Assembly (NCBI GenBank): GCA_002317595.1
Contig: DCHL01000041.1
Location: forward strand, 1 to 19,428
Length of the DNA stretch: 19,428 nt
From: Lachnospiraceae bacterium UBA1753
GTDB taxonomy: Bacteria > Bacillota > Clostridia > Lachnospirales > Lachnospiraceae
Direction: 5' to 3'
Part shown: one piece after another, positions 8,567 through 16,085 of the stretch
Layout of the letters: each line of letters begins with the position of its first letter
How positions within the stretch are numbered: position 1 is the first letter of the stretch
Position numbers and translations under genes: made by a program
Notes under the pieces: model-generated
Seen by the model: only the letters and a program-made list of their open reading frames with translations
Database searches by the model: none
Told to the model about the DNA's origin: nothing

Positions 8567-9562
8567 TTACTGCTTAATCATTTCCATCAGCTTGGAATCG
8601 TAATGTGATGCAAGCGAATCATAAACAGAAGTAGTAGCTGATTTGAACTCGGAGAGGTCGGGATATGTAATAGTCATTCCGGCCTCTTTTAATTTCTTGA
8701 CGTAATCTTCAGTCTGTGACTTGATTAGTGTTCGGTCACGCTCCTGAGCCTTGGCTGCTGCGTCCATGATGAGCTGCTGGTCAGCCTCTGAAAGCTTGTC
8801 CCAGACATCCTTCCTGATTACGAAGGGCATTACATCATAACTGTGATTGGTAACAGCGAGATTGGCCTGAACGTCATTCAGCTTGTTGTTGTAGATTACT
8901 GGAATGGGATTCTCCTGGGCATCGAAGGAACCATCCTTGAGGGCATCATACAGCTTGGTGAATTCCAGTACCTTGGGCTGGGCTCCGAGTGCGAGCATTG
9001 TCTCCATGACAATCTGGTTCTCGGGCGTCCTGATTACGAGATTCTCCATATCTGCAACGCTGTCCACAGGACCTGCAGCTGCTGAGGTCGTTACGCATCT
9101 GAATCCATTGTCGTAATGTGCAAGTACCTTGATGTTGTAATCTTCGAGACCTTCCTCTGCCATGCTCTCGATATCACCATCAACAAACTTCCAGGCCTCA
9201 TCAAAATCGGAGAAAAGGAATGGAAGTGCGGATATTCCGACATCTGAGGAATAGTTTGCAAAATTGCCTGCGCTTGATGCTGTGATATCAACATCGCCAT
9301 TCATGACACCGCTGATAAGGTCGGCATCGGAACCGAGCTCTCCGTCGGGATGAATCTCGACAGTGATGCGGCCGTCGGTCGCCTGTTCAATTTCGTTCTT
9401 AAATAATTCAGTAGCAATTACTCGTGGATCCTTGTCACCAGTTGAAAATCCTGCCTTGAGGACAATTTTATCATCGCCAGAGGCTGACTGGTTCTGACAG
9501 CCTGCCAGTGTGAAAGAAAGGGAGACTGCTACTGCTGTCAACAATAAAATCTTTGATTTCAT
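8567..9562 (-). CDS. TRAP transporter DctP-type solute-binding lipoprotein
   Basis: Extracytoplasmic binding subunit of a tripartite ATP-independent periplasmic (TRAP) transporter, 331 residues. The start at 9562 is used rather than an in-frame ATG 33 bases upstream because AAAAGGGG (9569-9576) precedes it and the signal peptide begins there. The signal is lipoprotein type: charged MKSK, a hydrophobic stretch, then LAGC with lipidated Cys22. The DctP core follows, with NGFRCVTTS (Arg155) and the LVIRTPEN motif whose Arg178 is at the usual carboxylate-binding position, so an organic acid ligand is likely. The DctQ and DctM membrane subunits are absent: the gene to its 5' side is a divergent acetyltransferase and on its 3' side is the convergent hybrid kinase. 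It may serve a permease elsewhere or present a ligand to a sensor. Confidence 0.92.
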   Translation of the reverse strand: MKSKILLLTAVAVSLSFTLAGCQNQSASGDDKIVLKAGFSTGDKDPRVIATELFKNEIEQATDGRITVEIHPDGELGSDADLISGVMNGDVDITASSAGNFANYSSDVGISALPFLFSDFDEAWKFVDGDIESMAEEGLEDYNIKVLAHYDNGFRCVTTSAAAGPVDSVADMENLVIRTPENQIVMETMLALGAQPKVLEFTKLYDALKDGSFDAQENPIPVIYNNKLNDVQANLAVTNHSYDVMPFVIRKDVWDKLSEADQQLIMDAAAKAQERDRTLIKSQTEDYVKKLKEAGMTITYPDLSEFKSATTSVYDSLASHYDSKLMEMIKQ

Positions 9563-9583
9563 AATTATCCCCTTTTTGTTGTT

Positions 9584-9613
9584 AGTATAACACAAATTAT
9601 GAAATCGTGAAAA
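9584..9613 (-). promoter_or_regulatory. Probable promoter of the TRAP binding-protein gene
   Basis: On the minus strand a TATACT -10 (9584-9589) preceded by TGT forms an extended -10, with a weaker TTTTCA -35 (9608-9613) after an 18-base spacer. Transcription would start near 9577, giving a very short leader that begins at the ribosome binding site. Confidence 0.45.
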
Positions 9614-9636
9614 GAATATTTTGTCCTGTGGCCATC

Positions 9637-9655
9637 TCGGCAGCCTGCCGATTTT
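9637..9655 (+). repeat. Perfect GC-rich inverted repeat in the divergent intergenic region
   Basis: TCGGCAG (9637-9643) and CTGCCGA (9645-9651) are perfect complements around one base, followed by TTTT. It lies between the divergent TRAP and acetyltransferase genes in otherwise AT-rich DNA. Because no gene reads into it on the plus strand, an operator is as likely as a terminator. Confidence 0.4.
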
Positions 9656-9687
9656 GCTACAGTGCTAAGCCGATTACGAATGTCCGC

Positions 9688-9715
9688 TTTACAATGTACC
9701 AAGGTTGAATATAAA
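9688..9715 (+). promoter_or_regulatory. Probable promoter of the acetyltransferase gene
   Basis: TTTACA (9688-9693) and TATAAA (9710-9715), 16 bases apart, each match the sigma-A consensus at five of six positions. The start point would be near 9722, leaving an untranslated leader of about 77 bases before the GTG. Confidence 0.5.
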
Positions 9716-9739
9716 ATGTAGGGAGGTTTCCTGGAATAG

Positions 9740-9802
9740 ATGCAGAATGATATACATACATATAGGAAGGATTCGAAGTTGATATTTCGAAGTCTTGGGT
9801 GA
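9740..9802 (+). CDS. Possible 20-residue leader peptide
   Basis: An ATG at 9740 opens a 20-codon frame ending at TGA 9800-9802. GGGAGG (9721-9726) lies 13 bases upstream, a rather long spacing, and sits at the predicted transcription start, so translation is uncertain. The stop overlaps the GTG (9799-9801) that begins the acetyltransferase frame (GTGA overlap), the arrangement used for translational coupling. The peptide is basic and polar and matches nothing I recognise. It could easily be a chance frame. Confidence 0.25.
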   Translation: MQNDIHTYRKDSKLIFRSLG

Positions 9803-10353
9803 GGGTTATTTTGGAAGAGATAAGGCTTGTAAAGGCGGAGACGAAGGAACAATATGACAAGATAAAATGGCTCTATAGAAGGTCGTTTGCGAGGCTAGAG
9901 AGAATGCCTTATTTTATCCTGAGAAGTAAGATAAAGTCAGGACAGATGGAGATGTATGCCATTGTTGATGAGAAGGATGAATTCCTCGGGTTTGGATGCT
10001 ATGTGGTTCATGAGGATATCGCGATGGGGCAGTATCTTGCAATTATGCCGGAGTATCAGGGAATGGGCATTGGCAGCAAGGCCCTGCCTCAGATAATAGC
10101 GACGATGGGAGACAGAAGGCTGGTGTTTGAGATTGAGAGCACACTGGTGGATGCTCCTGATATTGAGACGCGCCGCAGACGGAAGGCCTTCTATGAGAAG
10201 AATGGGATGAAGCCGATGGGATACTCTGTCGTGTACTTCGGCCAGAATATGGAAATTATGGCGCATAACGACAAGGTGAGCTATGAGGAATACATTGGAA
10301 CCTACAGAGCAGTGCTCGGGTATATTTTTTCGGCGTTCATTCACCTGATCTGA
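9799..10353 (+). CDS. GNAT family N-acetyltransferase
   Basis: A 184-residue Gcn5-related acetyltransferase that would move an acetyl group from acetyl-CoA to an amine. The core lies at residues 50-140: beta strands MEMYAIVDE and FLGFGCYVV, then the acetyl-CoA pyrophosphate loop QGMGIG (87-92) leading into helix alpha-3, and the late RKAFYEKNGMKPMGY typical of the family C-terminus. The substrate is not predictable. The start is either GTG at 9799, which overlaps the stop of a short upstream frame, or TTG at 9811, which has GAGGG (9801-9805) five bases upstream; the first is listed, and the second would remove four residues. It is transcribed away from the TRAP gene, and 131 bases separate it from trkA. 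Confidence 0.85.
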   Translation: MRVILEEIRLVKAETKEQYDKIKWLYRRSFARLERMPYFILRSKIKSGQMEMYAIVDEKDEFLGFGCYVVHEDIAMGQYLAIMPEYQGMGIGSKALPQIIATMGDRRLVFEIESTLVDAPDIETRRRRKAFYEKNGMKPMGYSVVYFGQNMEIMAHNDKVSYEEYIGTYRAVLGYIFSAFIHLI

Positions 10354-10383
10354 ATGCAGATATGGTGTAATAATCTGAGAATA

Positions 10384-10421
10384 ACCACACTATATTGTAG
10401 AAAATGACAATATGGTGTGGT
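10384..10421. repeat. 15-bp inverted repeat over the trkA promoter
   Basis: Left arm 10384-10398 and right arm 10407-10421 match as inverted copies at 14 of 15 positions, and the one mismatch (T10391/G10414) would be a G-U pair in RNA. The spacer is 8 bases. The right half reads ATATGGTGTGG, and a further partial copy ATATGGTGT occurs at 10360-10368 in direct orientation. The right arm ends on the first base of the -10 box, as an operator for a repressor would. It could alternatively be a weak terminator for the gene upstream, but no T run follows directly. Confidence 0.65.
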
Positions 10422-10426
10422 ATAAT
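10418..10426 (+). promoter_or_regulatory. Extended -10 promoter of trkA-trkH-trxB
   Basis: TGGTATAAT (10418-10426) is a perfect extended -10 element. No good -35 hexamer is present at 16-18 bases upstream, as is common for extended -10 promoters. Transcription would begin near 10433, about 50 bases before the trkA ATG. Confidence 0.6.
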
Positions 10427-10484
10427 TATGTTGAATTTTTGTGATTTTTAATACCAGTGAATGGTTTTATGAGGATTTGACGTA

Positions 10485-11843
10485 ATGAAGATTATTATTG
10501 TCGGCTGCGGTAAGGTTGGTCTTACGCTGGCTCAGCAGCTCAGCCAGGAGAATCATGAACTTACAATGATTGATGAGGATGCATACAGGCTTCATCGGGT
10601 TACTGACAGTCTTGATGCCATGGGCATTGTCGGTAACGGAGTCAATCATGTTGTTCTGCAGGAAGCAGGCGTGGAGACCGCAGACCTTCTTATCGCTGTC
10701 ACAGGAAACGATGAGAAGAATCTGCTCTGCTCTGTTATCGCAAGGAAGGCAGGACATTGCCAGACTATTGCACGAATCAGAAATCCTATCTATAACGATG
10801 AAATAGAATTCTTAAAGAGAGAATTCGGTGTTGCCATGATCATTAATCCTGAGTATGCGGCAGCCGAAGAAATCTTTCGTATTTTCCAGTTCCCTTCAGC
10901 AATCAGAGTGGACTCGTTTGCAAAGGGAAATGTGGAGTTTCTTCAGTTCAAGGTAATCAAGGACTCACCGCTTATTGGTAAGAAGCTGTACCAGATGCAC
11001 CAGGAGTTTAAGCTTAAGGTGCTGATTGGAACTGTTATAAGAGGCGATGAGGTTATCATTCCCAATGGTTCGTATGAGTTCATGGAAGGTGATACGGTCT
11101 CTGTTGTTGCACAGAAGATGGTTGCCATTGAGTTCTTCAAAATCATTAATATGGCCAAGGACCGCGTAAGGGACGTAATGATAGCTGGCGGCGGAGAGAT
11201 TGGCTTCTATCTGTCCAAGCTCCTTGTGAATGCGGGAACAGGACTTACCATAATCGACAATGATAAGGAGAGGTGTGAGTATCTGAGCACTGAGATTCCC
11301 GATGCAACCATCATTTATGGTGATGCGACAGAGCAGGACCTTTTGATCGAAGAGGGACTTGAGAACGTAGGTGGATTTGCGGCTCTTACAGGTGTTGATG
11401 AGGAGAATATCCTTCTGTCCCTCTACGCGAGGGATGTCTCAACGGCAAAGACTGTAACGAGAGTTGACAGAGGAAGCTTTAACTCGGTAATCAATGAGAT
11501 GAATCTTGGATCGATAATTTATCCCAGGATCATCACTTCGGACAGCATTCTTAAGTTTGTCCGTTCATGGAACACGGATTCTGACAGTGAGGTTGAGACA
11601 CTTTACAAGCTTGCAGACGGAAAGGCTGAAGCGGTTGAGTTCATTCTTAAGGGTGACAGCTCGTTCCTGGGAATTCCTCTTCAGGCACTTAAATTCAGAC
11701 CGAACACACTGATTGGATGCATCTACAGAAATCATCAGGTTATCATCCCTTCAGGACAGGATACTCTTAAGGCAGGCGATTCAGTCATCGTAATGATGGC
11801 AGGGTACAGGGTTTCATCTATTAGAGAGATTTTTGAGAAATGA
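10485..11843 (+). CDS. trkA: Trk-type potassium uptake regulatory subunit TrkA
   Basis: A 452-residue cytoplasmic NAD(H)-binding gating subunit of the Trk/Ktr potassium channel-like transporter. It has the doubled plan of TrkA: RCK_N (about 1-120, starting IIIVGCGKVG), RCK_C (about 140-225), a second RCK_N (about 232-350, GGGEIG at 235-240 and acidic IDNDKERC after it) and a second RCK_C (about 370-452). The ATG at 10485 has GAGGA (10471-10475) nine bases upstream. Its TGA overlaps the trkH ATG (ATGA at 11840-11843), so the two are translationally coupled. RCK_C domains of Firmicutes potassium transporters can bind cyclic di-AMP; whether this one does cannot be read from the sequence. Confidence 0.95.
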   Translation: MKIIIVGCGKVGLTLAQQLSQENHELTMIDEDAYRLHRVTDSLDAMGIVGNGVNHVVLQEAGVETADLLIAVTGNDEKNLLCSVIARKAGHCQTIARIRNPIYNDEIEFLKREFGVAMIINPEYAAAEEIFRIFQFPSAIRVDSFAKGNVEFLQFKVIKDSPLIGKKLYQMHQEFKLKVLIGTVIRGDEVIIPNGSYEFMEGDTVSVVAQKMVAIEFFKIINMAKDRVRDVMIAGGGEIGFYLSKLLVNAGTGLTIIDNDKERCEYLSTEIPDATIIYGDATEQDLLIEEGLENVGGFAALTGVDEENILLSLYARDVSTAKTVTRVDRGSFNSVINEMNLGSIIYPRIITSDSILKFVRSWNTDSDSEVETLYKLADGKAEAVEFILKGDSSFLGIPLQALKFRPNTLIGCIYRNHQVIIPSGQDTLKAGDSVIVMMAGYRVSSIREIFEK

Positions 11844-13279
11844 ATTATTCCATGATTTTATATATCTTGGGCTTTGTGCTTAAGTTCGAGGCGGGATTCC
11901 TTCTGCTTCCGGCTGTCACAGGCCTTGTATATGGAGAATTTTCAGGCGTGTATTACCTGATTACTGCTGTGGTTTGTGCGGTGCTGGGATACTTGCTTGG
12001 AAGAAAAGAACCCAAGTCGATGATGCTGTATACGAGAGAGGGATTTGTGTCCGTAGCACTCAGCTGGATTGTGATGTCAGTGTTTGGGGCACTGCCGATG
12101 ACGCTCTGCGGCGATATTCCCTTTTATGTCGATTCGCTTTTTGAGACCATCTCGGGATTTACCACAACTGGAGCCAGTATCTGTCCTGATGTTGAGCTGC
12201 TTACACATGCCACCCAGTTCTGGCGAAGCTTCACACACTGGATTGGCGGTATGGGAGTGTTTGTGTTCATAATGGCAATTCTTCCCATGATGGGCGGTTC
12301 GACAATGAATCTCATGAAGGCGGAGAGCCCGGGGCCATCAGTGGGCAAGCTGGTTCCTCATGTTAAGGATACGGCAAAGATTCTGTATGGACTCTATCTT
12401 GGCATAACAGTTGCAGAAGCAATCCTGCTTATCGTATTTGGAATGCCTGTGTTTGATGCGCTGACAACAACCTTCGGAACTGTGGGTACCGGAGGCTTCG
12501 GAATTAAGGCGGACAGCATTGCCAGTTACTCTTCAACGCTTCAGTGGATTGTAACCATCTTCATGATTATGAGTGGAATTAACTATACCGCGTACTATCT
12601 GATTCTGGTAAAAAAATTCAAAGACGCCTTCAGCATTGAGGAGGTCAGATGGTATCTTGCCATCGTTCTTATCGCAGGAGCGGTAATTACTGTCAATGTA
12701 AGAGGCTTTTATGATTCCTGGGGAGAGACTCTGAAGCATGCGTTTTTTCAGGTTGCATCAATCATTACGACAACGGGATTCGCAACCACGGACTTTGATC
12801 TGTGGCCTGAGATGAGCAAGACGATTCTGGTAATATTGATGTTCATAGGTGCCTGTGCAGGAAGTACAGGCGGTGGAATGAAGGTTTCAAGATTCGTAAT
12901 CCTCTTTAAGACCATCCGCAAGGAACTTTCGATAATCATTCATCCAAGGGAGATAAAGAAGATCCGAATGGACGGCCATGCCATTGAGCATGAAGTAGTG
13001 AGAGCGACGAATGTGTTCCTTGCAATCTATTTTGTGATACTGCTCGGGTCGGTCCTGCTTATCTCGGTTGATGAGTTCAGTTTTACGACAAACTTTACGG
13101 CTGTAGCAGCGACGCTCAACAACATTGGTCCTGGTCTTGATCTGGTTGGACCCACGAGGAATTTTGCTGCTTTTAATGTTTTTTCAAAATTTGTGCTCAT
13201 GTTTGATATGCTTGCCGGAAGGCTTGAGCTGTTTCCAGTGATGGTAATGATGCTTCCGTCTACATGGAAGAGAAAATAA
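11840..13279 (+). CDS. trkH: Potassium uptake transmembrane subunit TrkH
   Basis: The membrane pore partner of TrkA, 479 residues and strongly hydrophobic throughout. The four repeated pore-loop segments carry the glycines of the selectivity filter: FTTTGASICPD, GTVGTGGFG, TTTGFATTDFD and LNNIGPGLD, each followed by an inner helix. The family's basic cytoplasmic patch (about 370-385, REIKKIRMDG) is also present. The length fits TrkH/KtrB proteins. The start codon overlaps the trkA stop by four bases. The next gene, trxB, begins 21 bases after the stop with no terminator between, so it probably shares this transcript. Confidence 0.95.
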   Translation: MNYSMILYILGFVLKFEAGFLLLPAVTGLVYGEFSGVYYLITAVVCAVLGYLLGRKEPKSMMLYTREGFVSVALSWIVMSVFGALPMTLCGDIPFYVDSLFETISGFTTTGASICPDVELLTHATQFWRSFTHWIGGMGVFVFIMAILPMMGGSTMNLMKAESPGPSVGKLVPHVKDTAKILYGLYLGITVAEAILLIVFGMPVFDALTTTFGTVGTGGFGIKADSIASYSSTLQWIVTIFMIMSGINYTAYYLILVKKFKDAFSIEEVRWYLAIVLIAGAVITVNVRGFYDSWGETLKHAFFQVASIITTTGFATTDFDLWPEMSKTILVILMFIGACAGSTGGGMKVSRFVILFKTIRKELSIIIHPREIKKIRMDGHAIEHEVVRATNVFLAIYFVILLGSVLLISVDEFSFTTNFTAVAATLNNIGPGLDLVGPTRNFAAFNVFSKFVLMFDMLAGRLELFPVMVMMLPSTWKRK

Positions 13280-13300
13280 ATATTTTTTAGAGGAAAAAAG

Positions 13301-14227
13301 ATGTCTACTATATATGATGTTGTAATAATTGGGGCCGGACCTGCTGGGATGGCAGCTGCAATATATGCGAAGCGTGCAAGGCTTTCCTGTGTTGTAATTG
13401 AGAAGACAGGTGGCCAGGGCGGACAGGTCCTGAATACCTACGAGGTTGATAATTATCCTGGACTGCCGGGTCTTGGTGGATATGAGCTCAGTATGGCTTT
13501 CAAGGAGCACTGTGACAAGATGGAAGTCGAGTTTGTGACAGACGAGGTCATCGGATTCAACGATGAAGGCGATGTGAAGCAGGTGTTTGGCGAGGATAGG
13601 ACTTATGAGTGCCGCACAGTGATAGTTGCCACAGGTGCAAGACATGCAAAGCTTAAGGTGCCTGGAGAGGATGAACTGTCAGGTGCCGGCGTATCATACT
13701 GTGCAACCTGTGATGGCGCCTTCTTCAGAAACAGGAAGGTTGCAGTTGTCGGTGGCGGTGACGTGGCAGTGGAGGATGCGATATTCCTGGCACGAGGATG
13801 TGAGAAGGTATACCTTATACATAGAAGGAATGAACTCAGGGCGGCCAAGAAGCTTCAGGAAACACTGTTTTCTCTTCCTAATGTGGAAATCGTATGGGAC
13901 AGCGTCGTGACTGAAATCCAGGGTGATGGAATGGTATCTGCGGTTGCGCTGAAGGATGTACAGAGCGGAGGCGAGTCAGTACTTCCTGTCGATGGAGTGT
14001 TTGTTGCTGTCGGAATTCTTCCTAATTCAAATGAGTTCACAGGAAAGATACCTGTGAATGAGCATGGATACATTGTGGCGGATGAGAATGGAAAGACATC
14101 TCTTCCTGGAGTGTTTGCTGCAGGAGATGTAAGGCAGAAAGCACTCAGGCAGATAGTGACTGCGGTAGCTGATGGAGCCAATGCAGTGACATCTGTTGAG
14201 AAGTATCTGATTGAACATAGGCAGTAA
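13301..14227 (+). CDS. trxB: Thioredoxin reductase
   Basis: A 308-residue low-molecular-weight thioredoxin reductase that passes electrons from NADPH through FAD to thioredoxin. The FAD site GAGPAGMAAAIYA begins near residue 11, the redox pair is Cys134-Ala-Thr-Cys137 in YCATCDGAFF, the nucleotide motif VVGGGDVAVEDA is near 150, HRRNELRA follows (the arginines fit NADPH preference), and the C-terminal FAD-binding GVFAAGDVR is intact. AGAGGA (13289-13294) precedes the ATG. The position directly behind trkH suggests co-transcription of potassium uptake with thiol redox control. Confidence 0.95.
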   Translation: MSTIYDVVIIGAGPAGMAAAIYAKRARLSCVVIEKTGGQGGQVLNTYEVDNYPGLPGLGGYELSMAFKEHCDKMEVEFVTDEVIGFNDEGDVKQVFGEDRTYECRTVIVATGARHAKLKVPGEDELSGAGVSYCATCDGAFFRNRKVAVVGGGDVAVEDAIFLARGCEKVYLIHRRNELRAAKKLQETLFSLPNVEIVWDSVVTEIQGDGMVSAVALKDVQSGGESVLPVDGVFVAVGILPNSNEFTGKIPVNEHGYIVADENGKTSLPGVFAAGDVRQKALRQIVTAVADGANAVTSVEKYLIEHRQ

Positions 14228-14236
14228 TGCATCTGT

Positions 14237-14262
14237 TGACATAATCTCTATATATTGTGTCA
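14237..14262. repeat. Imperfect inverted repeat upstream of the NlpC/P60 gene
   Basis: TGACATAAT (14237-14245) and ATTGTGTCA (14254-14262) are inverted copies at eight of nine positions around eight bases. It lies 10 bases after the trxB stop and about 30 bases before the next -35 box. It has no T tract, so an operator is a better guess than a terminator, but in such AT-rich DNA it may be chance. Confidence 0.3.
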
Positions 14263-14292
14263 TTTATGTAAACGCAATTATAGGTGTAGTTG

Positions 14293-14321
14293 TTGACAGG
14301 TATTTCGAAAAGTGATATATT
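14293..14321 (+). promoter_or_regulatory. Near-consensus promoter of the NlpC/P60 gene
   Basis: A perfect TTGACA -35 (14293-14298), a 17-base spacer and TATATT (14316-14321), preceded by TGA, which adds an extended -10. The start point would be near 14328, about 59 bases before the ATG. A 13-base palindrome ATTTGTAACAAAT (14340-14352) sits in the leader. Confidence 0.7.
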
Positions 14322-14386
14322 TTGTAATAGATTTAATAAATTTGTAACAAATATGTTTTTGATAAAAAACAAAATTTGAGGTATAG

Positions 14387-15871
14387 ATGAAGAAGTTTAT
14401 TCCAAAGATAATTGCATTAGGCGTTGCCATGACAGTAACGGTTGCTTCTATCAATATGGATATAAGTGCAGCTTCGCTTTCGGCTGGTCTTCCTGTTGCA
14501 GGAATCGCCAGAGTGCTGAATGAAGGCAAATCAGTGACTTCGGTCAAGGCTGATCAGATTAAGATTAAGAACCGGGCAGAAGCAGAAATTGCAGGCAACA
14601 CAAGTGGTGATGGAATACTGATGACAGCTGGTGCTGGTTCGGGCGCAGCAAGTGATGACTACAGTTTTGGCTCCAAGATTTCCACAATCAAGGAGACAGT
14701 TGGCACATCAGAGCCGGCGCTTATTACTGTTGGTGCTGCATCTGTTACGGTAAACCAGACAATCAGCCAGAATATGGTACTTTCTAAGAGTGCTAACCTT
14801 GAGTCAGAGGAGATTAAGGAAGAGACTCTTGAAGAGGATGAAGAGACAACTGCCGATGAGGAGTATGCCGATGAGGAGAGCGCAGATGACGACGACCTTG
14901 TCGATGCAACGACATCTTCTAAGAATCAGGATGATGAAGATTTCTCAAATCTTGTAATCGCTCGGGTTAATGATTACGTTAACGTTCGTGAGGAGCCCAG
15001 CGAGGAGAGTGAGATTGTAGGTAAGCTGTACAACAAGTCAGTTGGTGACCTGCTTGAGGAGGCTGGTGACTGGTACAAGATTAAATCCGGCAACTGTACA
15101 GGTTATGTCAAGGGTGAATATGTTGTTACTGGTGATGAAGCAGTTGAGCTGGCCAAGGAAGTCGGCACAAGAATGGCTAAGGTAACTACAACCACACTTT
15201 ATGTTAGAGAAGAGCCTTCGACAGAGTCCGAGGTCATCGGAATGGTTCCTATTGATGATGCACTTACAGTATCTGAGGAACTTGACGGATGGGCTAAGGT
15301 TTCAGTCGAGGAAGGTGACGGATACGTTTCTACAGAATTCGTAAAGCTTTATACAGAGTTTGTACATGCTGAGTCAAAGGCAGAAGAGGAAGCAAGACTT
15401 GCAAAGGAAGAGGCTGCAAGGAAGGCTGCACGTGAGGCTGCGAGAAAGGCTCAGGAGAAGAATTCGAAGAAGCAGACTGCATCAGGTGGAAGCGCTCCTG
15501 CTGCCAACTATGTAGTATCAGGTTCTGGTACAGGATCATCAGTTGCAAGCTATGCTCTTCAGTTCGTAGGTAACCCTTATGTATACGGTGGAACATCACT
15601 TACAAACGGAGCTGACTGCTCAGGATTTGTAATGAGTGTATATAGGAACTTCGGCGTATCGCTTCCTCACTCATCAGGTGGTGACAGAAATGTCGGATAC
15701 AACGTAGGCGGTCTTGCAAATGCTCAGCCAGGTGACATTGTATGTTACTCAGGACACGTTGCTATCTACATCGGTGGAGGACAGATTGTTCATGCATCTA
15801 CACCTTCATCAGGAATCAAGGTTTCTAATGCATCATACAGAAATGTACTTGCAGTAAGAAGAATTTTCTAA
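14387..15871 (+). CDS. Secreted SH3b-NlpC/P60 peptidoglycan hydrolase
   Basis: A 494-residue exported cell wall enzyme, predicted to cut peptide bonds in peptidoglycan stems. The N-terminus is a signal peptide (MKKFIPK, then a hydrophobic stretch, likely cut near residue 28). A linker with a very acidic run (about 140-180) leads to two bacterial SH3 domains, each with a VREEPS motif (about 187-252 and 262-322), which bind the wall. A charged Ala/Glu/Lys helix (about 325-365) follows, then NlpC/P60 (about 380-494) with the catalytic triad Cys411 (DCSGFV), His457 (GHVAIYIGG) and His469. GAGG (14378-14381) lies five bases before the ATG. It has its own promoter and a terminator behind it, so it is probably a single-gene transcript. 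Confidence 0.93.
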   Translation: MKKFIPKIIALGVAMTVTVASINMDISAASLSAGLPVAGIARVLNEGKSVTSVKADQIKIKNRAEAEIAGNTSGDGILMTAGAGSGAASDDYSFGSKISTIKETVGTSEPALITVGAASVTVNQTISQNMVLSKSANLESEEIKEETLEEDEETTADEEYADEESADDDDLVDATTSSKNQDDEDFSNLVIARVNDYVNVREEPSEESEIVGKLYNKSVGDLLEEAGDWYKIKSGNCTGYVKGEYVVTGDEAVELAKEVGTRMAKVTTTTLYVREEPSTESEVIGMVPIDDALTVSEELDGWAKVSVEEGDGYVSTEFVKLYTEFVHAESKAEEEARLAKEEAARKAAREAARKAQEKNSKKQTASGGSAPAANYVVSGSGTGSSVASYALQFVGNPYVYGGTSLTNGADCSGFVMSVYRNFGVSLPHSSGGDRNVGYNVGGLANAQPGDIVCYSGHVAIYIGGGQIVHASTPSSGIKVSNASYRNVLAVRRIF

Positions 15872-15942
15872 TAATGATTCTTCGGTTAATGAAATCTTTG
15901 AGTTAATTAGTGATAGTAGTTTGAAAAATAATAATATCAATG

Positions 15943-15977
15943 AGGCGGTGACACCCGATGCGGTGCGCCGCCTTTTT
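15943..15977 (+). terminator. Intrinsic terminator after the NlpC/P60 gene
   Basis: AGGCGG (15943-15948) pairs with CCGCCT (15968-15973), with an inner stem of CACC (15952-15955) and GGTG (15962-15965), followed by TTTTT (15973-15977). It ends the transcript 70-105 bases after the stop codon. Confidence 0.8.
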
Positions 15978-16023
15978 GAGTACCACTATACATTTGAAAT
16001 AATAGTGAAAATATCTAATAAGA

Positions 16024-16052
16024 TTGAAAAAACACGATGGGTTTGGTATAAT
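16024..16052 (+). promoter_or_regulatory. Near-consensus promoter of hpf
   Basis: TTGAAA (16024-16029), a 17-base spacer and a perfect TATAAT (16047-16052) preceded by TGG. Transcription would start near 16059, leaving a leader of about 27 bases that holds the AAAGGAG site. Confidence 0.78.
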
Positions 16053-16085
16053 TTGAACAAATCCAATCCGAAAGGAGCTGATGAC

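Noticed and set aside
14190..14239. CATCTGTTGA repeated at 14190-14199 and 14230-14239
   Set aside because: One copy is inside trxB coding sequence, and a ten-base match over this distance is likely chance.
14228..14386. Possible cyclic di-AMP (ydaO-type) riboswitch, which often precedes NlpC/P60 genes
   Set aside because: The 159 bases are AT-rich and lack the GC-rich conserved blocks expected of that element; a plain promoter explains the region.
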